Positions 38,870-64,000 of a DNA stretch of 64,000 nucleotides are shown here, piece by piece (the stretch's first letter is position 1; the number at the start of each line of letters is the position of its first letter). The position numbers were made by a program, and so were the translations under genes. Below the pieces are notes generated by a model that worked only from the letters and a program-made list of their open reading frames with translations, made no database searches and had not been told where the DNA came from. Source of the DNA: Sternotherus odoratus (lineage: Eukaryota > Chordata > Testudines > Kinosternidae); contig JAVMKO010000006.1 of NCBI GenBank assembly GCA_032164245.1, forward strand, positions 35,800,319 to 35,864,318, written 5' to 3'.

Positions 38870-39020
38870 AGAGACGTAAGCGGAGTCAATGGGGGGAGCC
38901 ACCGCGGTCGATGCGCCATCATGGGTATGGCCAGGTAAGTCGAACTAAGGTACTTCGCTTTCAGCTATGCGAATAGTCTAGCTGAAGTTACATACCTTAG
39001 TTCAAACTCCCCTGCTAGTA
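38870..39020. mobile_element. Hairpin MITE fragment
   Basis: 'gtcgaactaaggtacttcg' and 'agttacataccttagttcaa' form inverted arms around 'cagctatgcgaatagtctagctg'. This is the long-hairpin end typical of sauropsid Harbinger-like MITEs. The left part (38870-38935) has the GGAGTCAATGGGGGGAGCC body. Confidence 0.6.
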
Positions 39021-39478
39021 AAGCCCAGGCCTCAGTAATTCAGATCCTCCGCTGGGGCAGGAGATTTCCCAGCTCTCTCTCAGAGTCCAGTTGTTCTCCC
39101 TAGTCAGGTAGAGATGGTGGTGGCAGAGGGGTGGAGGGTAATGATCAGGCTCCCAGCCAAGTCTTACAGGGTTGGTTCTTCCCCTGCAGATCATTCTGCC
39201 TCAGCACCTACAGCCCACTTATCTTCTTGCAGACAGTGTGTCCTTCTCTTCTGCCACCCCCACCTTGACAGCCAAAGCTCTCTTTTAAACAGGTTCTCCT
39301 TAGGGAGCTTCTCCAGGAGCTGCTATAGGGCAGGTCTTTCTTAGCTCAATACTGCTCCACCACTCCTTTAACCTTAGTGTGAGGTCTCTAAACCGCATCA
39401 CAGCATATTACTCTGGCTTGGCTGGGAAATTAAAGCATAACCTTTCCAACAAAGAAGATTGCCTTTGAACTACTTTCC

Positions 39479-39775
39479 TGTCAGTGGCAGATTTAGACTT
39501 TGTGGGGCCCTGTGCACAGCTTCATTTCTGGGAGGCTCCCCCCCCCGGGGGACCCAGCCAAAAAAAATGACATTCTCTCTTATCTCCCCCTCCCCCATTT
39601 TTCATTCTTTTTTTCTTTCAACCTCCTCCTGTAAGTAATGGGAAGTAAATGAAAATAAAGTGAACTACCTTGATTGGGGCAGAGGGTTGGGGTGTAGGAG
39701 ACAGTGTGGGGGTCAGGCTCTGGGAGGGAGTTTGGGTGCTGAGTGCAGGCTCTGGGTTGGGGCAGGGATGTTGTC
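39479..39775. mobile_element. hAT-type fragment
   Basis: 'cagtggcagatttagacttt' looks like a hAT left end. The 'ggctctgggagggagtttgggtgctg' periodic body resembles that in the 59756 element. No right end was identified. Confidence 0.4.
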
Positions 39776-40227
39776 AGGACAAGTTGTATTTTAACACATG
39801 ATGACTGGTCGAAGTGAACTGTCTAGGCAACACAGAGTTCACCTCAACCAGCTAATACAACTTGCCCAGGCTACAGACCCTGACTGGTAGCTCCACTCTA
39901 TAGCTCTGCCATGCTCTTCTCTTTCCTTTACTCCTGAGACAGTTGTGGTCTTCTTACTCCACTCCCATTTAGCTGTTCAGACTGCTCTCTTCTCTGGCTG
40001 CCAGGTCAGAGTTGCTGTTACTCAGCCTGCCCCCTGGCCTCCTATTGTCCTTGTGTTCAGAAACCTGGATACTTTTAATGACACTGACCTCCTTTGTGAA
40101 GCACTTCGAGATCTAGACGTGAAAAGTGCTACGGAAGAGCTCAGAAGAGAGAGGAAGGATGGTCCCATGGGCAGGCCCTTGTTGGTATTAGTTTGGGAGG
40201 CTTCCTGTGTCATCTTGGACAAGTCAC

Positions 40228-40541
40228 TTAGGGTACATCTACACTGGGAAAAAAACCAAACCAAACCCTGCAGCAGCAAGTCTCAGAGCCCAGGTCAACT
40301 GACTTAGGGTTGTGGGGGCTGATGCTATGGGGCTAAAAATAGCAGTGTAGAGGTTGCTGCTTGGGATGGAGCCTGGGCTCTGAAACCTGAGGAGGGCAGA
40401 GGGTCTCAGAGCCAGGACTCCAGCTCCAGGGGAAATGGCCACTTTGCTATTTTTAGCCCCATAGTACAAACCTAAGTCAGTTGACCAGGGCCCTGAGACT
40501 AGCAGCTTTGGGGATAATTTTGCAATGTAAACATACCCAAA
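40228..40541. mobile_element. Harbinger-like palindromic MITE
   Basis: The element at 40231-40538 has ends GGGTACATCTACACTG and CAATGTAAACATACCC. Internal arms 'ggggctaaaaatagcagtg' and 'tttgctatttttagcccca' are inverted copies, so the whole element can fold back. The left flank is TTA and the right is AAA, a decayed TWA duplication. Confidence 0.7.
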
Positions 40542-41719
40542 GACTCTCTGTGCTTCAGCTCCCCTCCCAGAAAATGGTACTTCCCTACTTCACAGGCTAA
40601 ATACATGAAAGAGTGTGGGGTGCTCAGACACTATGGTGAGAGGGGCCATGTAGGCACTTAGAATAGATAGCACCTCTACTTGTCCACGCCTTCTTGATCT
40701 AGATCATAAGATTTGATCCAGCCTACCCAGTCAGGGACCATATCTGACAGCCCCCCATCCCCACTCCTTCACCATTGCCTGGATCCTCCTCCTACTCTCC
40801 CAGACCCTGCTGCCCTCTCCTGGATCCACCTCCCTCCCAGTCCTGCCATCCCTCACCTCCACCCCCCATCCCTTCTGTGCCTTTCCCTTCCCCGGTTGTA
40901 TCCCATCCCTACAGCAGCTCCAGCAATTGCTCACATGGAAAAAAAGCACATCAGCAAAGTATGTCATGTATTTTTAGCTTCTTTTAATGCAATTTAGCAG
41001 CTGGAAATCGGCGGAGGCGCCAGCATCAAGTCACCCGCCAGCTCTCTGCGGACCACCAGCGAGGGCTGCAAGGAACCTAGTCTGGGAACGGCGGGGGTGA
41101 GTGGGCTGCTGGGAGCCGCGCCACCGGCATGTGCTCCCCACCAGAGAGCGCCATTGGCCTTCCCGAAACCCCCACCCAGCCCCGGCAGCGCGTACCGGGC
41201 TTGTCCGCGAAGCTGCCCCTGACCGCGATTAAAGCAGTGCGGGGTCCGGGGGCGCTGGTCCCCCCCCCCGGCCGGGCAGCGACAGGGACTTCTTCTTATA
41301 GGCCAGGAATGTGCCAACGTCCCATTTCGGGATCTGCCAGCCCGGCTTGGGCCGTGGCTTCCCTCCCTCCAGGGTCACCCCCGGGGATTGCGCCAGGCAC
41401 AGGGGTGGCGCTGCTCCGCTGCCACTCCCCGCCACTCCCCCGCTCACCGGAGCCGCGGGACCAGCGCGATCGGGGACTGGGGGGGAAGCAGTGGGCGCTG
41501 GCAGGAGAAGGGGAGCGAGCGGGACTGAGGGGAGACGGTGTCTGCGGGCAAAACAGCGACACCCCCCAGGGCGGGGGGGGGGGGGGGGACAGGCCCCGCG
41601 CCAGACAGCCCGGAGAGCAGGGGAGCCCGCAGCGTCCGCTCCCCCCGCGCCTGTGGATCGCATTAGACCCGGCTGGAGTCTGAAGGCTGCTGGCAGGTCC
41701 CTCCCCGCCGGCCCGCACA

Positions 41720-41741
41720 CGTCACGCGAGGGGGGTATAAA
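41720..41741 (+). promoter_or_regulatory. TGFB3 core promoter: CRE half-site and TATA box
   Basis: CGTCA at 41720-41724 is a CRE half-site and TATAAA at 41736-41741 is a TATA box. The expected start is near 41765. The TGFB3 promoter is known from mammals to use a TATA box with a nearby CRE, and spacing and order agree here. Confidence 0.75.
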
Positions 41742-41901
41742 GTTTCAGCCGAGAGGACTAGAGAGCCAGTGCGTGCGAGGGAGCGAAGGGGGGCCGGGGC
41801 CGGGACACCGAGCGCGCGGGGGATCCCGCCAGCAGAGCCCCTAGGAGAGGGGCAGGGCTGCCCCAGGCTCCTACCTGGGTCCCCGCGGAGGCGCCAGAGG
41901 G

Positions 41902-42376
41902 ATGCGCAGCTCGGCCGTCGCTTAATTGCGCGCAGCCCCGAGTCATTAGCCAATGGAGGCGAGCGGCCGCGAGTGACACCCGCACCCTGCCCCCGAGGGG
42001 ATGTGAGCGAAGGGGAGCGCGTGGAGGGTGCGTGCCCGCAACAAGTGCCGAGCCCGCGCCTGCCCGGCCCCGGGGGGCTGCCCAGCCCAGCCCGCCTGAC
42101 ACGTGCGCCGCGGTTCGCTGGTCCAGGGGACCTGCCTCTGGAGCTGCCCCGCGGCACAGTGGAGCTCCGGCGTCGCTGCTGTTGTGCCTGGCAGTGCGCT
42201 TCGGACGGCGGCCCCCTCCCCTGCCCTGGTCTGCGCGGAGCCCCGGCTCGGCGGGTCCTGCTTGGACACATGGAGAAGGATCACGGCTCGCCGAGGCACA
42301 GAGCCTGTTTCTCCCTCCTAAGTGTTGCCAGCGCTTCCTGGAAGTCCTGACTCGCTCGCAGCGCAGTGAGTTCATG
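41902..42376 (+). promoter_or_regulatory. TGFB3 leader uORF cluster
   Basis: The leader contains a 7-codon uORF (41902-41925), a second 7-codon uORF (41953-41976), an ATG directly followed by TGA (42001-42006) and a 26-codon uORF (42270-42350). ATG 42374-42376 is in frame with the TGFB3 start, 44 codons upstream, with no stop between. Translational inhibition by the TGFB3 leader is established in mammals; its operation here is inference. Confidence 0.7.
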
Positions 42377-42505
42377 CACCTTCTTGCCAAGCCTCAGTCT
42401 GCAGGATCTGGGGAGGCTGCGCCGAAAGCCCTGCCTGGTCTCCCTAGCCCGCTTGTGCTTCCCCGGGGGTCTCTCCCCGTTGTGCCCCCCTCTTTATTCT
42501 CGCAC

Positions 42506-61137
<18,632 letters not shown>

Positions 61138-62100
61138 AAGGCACCCAGCCCTACCCAAAGCTGAGAGAGAAACTGTTCCCACCTACTCTCCGGCTCTCAG
61201 AGTAACATGAAGGGAACAAGGGGCCAGAGACCTGAGCACACTGAGGCCTGGGCTTCTAACCCTGCAGCTCAGGACATATCACCTACTTTGGGGATCCTTT
61301 TTGGAACATTTCTTTGTCTTGGTGGCTCCATGTACTTCTCTCTGAGAGTCACTTTGGTGATGTGAAGACCACGCTCTTCAGAATGGCTGGACATTTGGTG
61401 GAGAGGCACTGAATGGAGAAACTGCACTGTGTTTGGAGGCATGGGATAGCTGAGAATGGGAAGCAGGAGAGCATGATGAGCGTGTTGGAAAGGGAGGCTG
61501 GACAATCCTTCCTGTTCTGGATCCAGCTATCCTGGGACCCCAGCCCTCCCTCTCTCCTGAACAATCAGGAACAAAGTTTCTTAAAAAAATAAAGTTCACC
61601 AAGAAAGGGATCCAAGAGACACACCCAGGCTCTTGCTGCCTCAGCACTGGGATGCAGGAGTCCCACAACTTACACTGTATCCTGAAAATCACCAAAGTCC
61701 ATTCTGTAGCTCCTGAGTACTGAGGTCTAAATCCAAACCACAAGCCCCACATTCAAGCTGCTCCGAATGGGCTGATCTGAGAAGAGAAGGGAAGGCTGTG
61801 CTGACTCCATTCACAGAAGGCCTGATGTCTCTATTTCTTTGCCATGCAGCTCTTCTCCCCTCCTGGAGGTCCTGCTAGATGGTTTTTGCATCAGTGCAGG
61901 CACCATTGCTCCTAGTTTGGACCCATCCAATCTTGGGCTGTTCCTCCAAAGGACCCTGTGTTTGTTGTGGTGTATGAGGTGCCATAAGGAATTCTGCATC
62001 TCTCCTGCACAAGGACCTAGCCCAGGTCTCACCTGCCAAGGTTCAAAAAAGTATTAATCTCAAAACCATTGTAAAAAATAAATATTTTTTGGGGAAAATG
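61138..62100 (+). other. TGFB3 3' UTR
   Basis: This non-coding sequence follows the stop. AATAAA signals occur at 61588-61593 and 62077-62082; a third at 62314-62319 is also possible. The second gives a UTR of about 950 nt. No repeat was recognised inside. Confidence 0.65.
62077..62082 (+). terminator. Candidate TGFB3 polyadenylation signal
   Basis: This is a canonical AATAAA followed by a T-rich then G-rich stretch (TATTTTTTGGGG). It is the best placed of three candidates; the one at 61588 would give a shorter transcript. Confidence 0.55.
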
Positions 62101-63078
62101 GAATTTTCTGACCAGAGGTAATATTTGAAGGAGGGGTAGAGATTTTATCATACCAGAATTCTATTCTAGCTGCAACATAGGTTAGGGTGACTGCAAGATC
62201 TGCCCTCCACTCAGAACCCCTTGTCCCATTCTCCCTGGGAACAGAACACTATGGCTAGCTAGAGACTCACAAGATGAGATCATGCCAGAGAGCTCCTCTT
62301 CCTCCCATTGCCAAATAAAACACTTAGCCTGAAGGCCAGGTCAAGATCCATGCAGCCCATGCAAGTGGTACCAGTTCTATATGTGTTACATCCCACCTAG
62401 AACCTCTGATATGCAATCACCGCCACCAGGTGCTGTCAGGCAGACACAATTTTCCTGTCAATACTCCCCCCCCCCCCAAAAAAAAAAAAATGGATAGAGT
62501 CCAACACCTAGGCCAACGCCTTTACAGATAGACTGCCACAGTGTACACTACAGCCACCGTGGCTTAACAACTTTACACTTTCAGTTGCATATGCTCTTGT
62601 TTGCAGTCTGCCAAGTGAGAAAACAAATAGAGTTACAGCCTGTCACAAATGGGCACACAGACATATATCGTTTTCCAGCCATGGACTTGAACACACATAA
62701 ATACCAAAGCAATTGTCCCACACACGCAGTCAGTCTGCTTTGGTTTGCCAAGCCTAGTCACCCAGTTCTACTGTACAGTCTCAGAGACATGCCCAAGGCA
62801 AGATATAGCATCCACCGCTCTCCTCATCCATAGGCCCCCCCCCCCCAAAGAGAGGACATGGTATTCCAGATACAGATACACTATCTCCTGCACTTGAACA
62901 CGTTTAGAAAGAGTGGGGCCCATAAATAGACCCACTCCAATAGCATCATGCACACACAGACCCTCTGGCTCAGACAGCCAAAAATGACTCCTAGTCATGT
63001 TCTTAAGACCATAGGCCATGTTGCCCCATTCCCAACAACTCAGTGCAAAATGATGCTCGGCTGGTAGCCCATACTCAC

Positions 63079-63150
63079 CTGCAGCCAGGCTTCCACATGG
63101 GCCTCTTCTCCTTTAAGTGTAGTTATTTCATCAGAGCCCAGGTTGATCCT
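63079..63150 (-). other. Candidate exon on the minus strand, possibly TTLL5 3' region
   Basis: The stretch is a 72-nt, 24-codon open segment encoding INLGSDEITTLKGEE and ending AWLQ. It has a consensus donor CAG|GTGAGT and a possible AAGGCAG acceptor with a poor pyrimidine tract. TTLL5 is the expected tail-to-tail neighbour of TGFB3 in amniotes, but I do not recognise this peptide. It may be chance. Confidence 0.2.
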
Positions 63151-63839
63151 CTGCCTTCACAATGCAGGCAGCTGCTGCTCATCATATTGTGGTACTGCCC
63201 CAACACACAATTCCAGGCATTTTAATGAGACATGAAAAAAAATCTAGATGGTTAGCTGGCAACTAGTGGTTGGATGCCCTTTTGGCCAGGATCCTGCAGC
63301 GAAGGAATGCCGGGTCTGATGAAAGGGCCCTTCCCACTCACTGCCTAACGTTATCCTTTTAATTTTTCTTCAGGTCTCCTTGACCTGTAGTCACTTGTGC
63401 TGAAACTAGCTCTGCCCAGCCTTGTGGCACACACTTATTACTGTGTGTAATTTAACCCTTCAGTGAGCTCTTAGGGCTGGTGCTTTCCCCACTGAAAGAC
63501 AAGTGAGAGAGTACACTGTGACTACAATAGCACGCTGATGGACATGCTATACATGCCTGGTTAGATAGATGGGGGGAATCCAGATGCCAGCTGGCAAAGG
63601 AATCCCTTCTAATATCTTCGCAACAACTCCCTGGGAGGTTTTGTTTTAGAAGTTGGAGCTTGCTCTCTGGGTATCACTCCTCTTTGGCCTTGGGATTGGC
63701 CCTGCTGTTCATTCAATGGAAGGGCTCCCTTTTCCCTCCTGCCCCCCCCCCCAAAAGGTGAGGAAGGAGGCTACAAAGGACTGAACTGGAGCACAAAGCC
63801 TTCTAATACTTGACACAGCATTTCACAAACATTCGCTAG

Positions 63840-63965
63840 TTAATGCTGGCAAATGGAGAAACTTAAGGCTCAGAAATGACTTGCCCAATGCCAGATAGGG
63901 TGCTAGTGGTAGAGAAAGAATTAGAATGTAGGTGTTCCCAGCTCTCAGTCTGGCCCACAGACCAC
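63840..63965. repeat. MIR-like SINE fragment
   Basis: 'aaatggagaaacttaaggct' followed by 'aaatgacttgcccaatgcca' and 'gctctcagtctggcccacagaccac' follows the MIR pattern with many substitutions. Confidence 0.55.
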
Positions 63966-64000
63966 TAGCCCCTCACCTCTCCGCCTCCTCACTAGGGAGC

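Larger units (their letters stand above)
36560..41000. other. IFT43-TGFB3 intergenic region
   Basis: No coding exon is recognised between the two divergent genes. Contents are a G run near 36600-36610, an AT-rich stretch at 36900-37600, a solo LTR at 38237-38727 within another repeat, MITE sequences at 38870-39020 and 40231-40538, a hAT fragment at 39479-39775 and a CT-rich stretch at 40740-40920. Conserved TGFB3 enhancers could lie here but cannot be told by eye. Confidence 0.5.
41000..42450 (+). promoter_or_regulatory. CpG island covering the TGFB3 promoter and leader
   Basis: This CpG- and GC-rich stretch includes the TATA box, the probable start site and most of the 5' UTR. It contains a run of 16 G at 41573-41588. 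Long antisense and GTG-start reading frames here come from base composition and show no similarity I recognise. Confidence 0.7.
62101..64000. other. TGFB3 3' flank
   Basis: It holds short C/A runs at 62466-62490 and 62837-62846, a C run near 63743-63752 and a MIR-like fragment at 63840-63965. Apart from the weak candidate exon at 63079-63150 no gene is recognised. TTLL5 is expected near here on the minus strand by synteny. Confidence 0.5.

Noticed and set aside
41129..42390. Long Pro/Arg/Ala-rich frames on both strands around the TGFB3 promoter
   Set aside because: CpG-island composition removes stops; no splice support or similarity.
42032..42505. Long in-frame upstream extension of TGFB3 from 42032
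   Set aside because: It begins with GTG, not ATG, and the known TGFB3 N terminus MKMHLQRAL with its signal peptide starts at 42506.

Overview
This is vertebrate chromosomal DNA, most likely from a turtle. Genes are split by GT-AG introns, and most of the space is repeats: CR1 LINEs, hAT and Harbinger-like DNA elements, solo LTRs, MIR-like SINEs and an L2 fragment. The turtle call rests on the CR1 and hAT repeat types and on the repeat phrase 'ccacaggactctttgt'. It is recognition, not a search result. The only genes I can support are two conserved vertebrate genes. I found no operon, CRISPR array, phage, toxin or other novel multi-gene system.

Positions 1-36,443 hold the 5' half of IFT43 (intraflagellar transport protein 43, IFT-A complex) on the minus strand. 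Five coding exons could be placed by splice sites, phase and protein similarity: 36393-36443, 34803-34895, 20835-20902, 8092-8124 and 7447-7493. Together they encode about 97 residues plus a split codon. The remaining exons lie beyond the left edge or were not found. The long introns carry a solo LTR with a nested MITE, several hAT elements with 8-bp target-site duplications, a CR1 reverse-transcriptase copy and an unusual CpG-rich insert.

Positions 36,444-41,700 are the head-to-head intergenic space between IFT43 and TGFB3, with a CpG island at each end. In it are a 491-bp solo LTR with a perfect GGTAC duplication and several MITEs.

Positions 41,700-62,100 hold complete TGFB3 (transforming growth factor beta 3) on the plus strand: TATA box, a leader of roughly 740 nt with several upstream ORFs, seven coding exons totalling 1227 nt (408 residues), and a 3' UTR with AATAAA signals. 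The precursor keeps the signal peptide, the LAP cysteines, an RGD integrin site and an RKKR furin site. The mature ligand is unusual: it is one residue short between the first conserved cysteine and the CC pair, and has several substitutions at normally fixed positions.

Positions 62,100-64,000 are the 3' flank, where TTLL5 is expected tail-to-tail from known amniote synteny. Only one weak candidate exon was seen.

IFT43 and TGFB3 do not act in one pathway. Their divergent arrangement is the ancestral amniote order.
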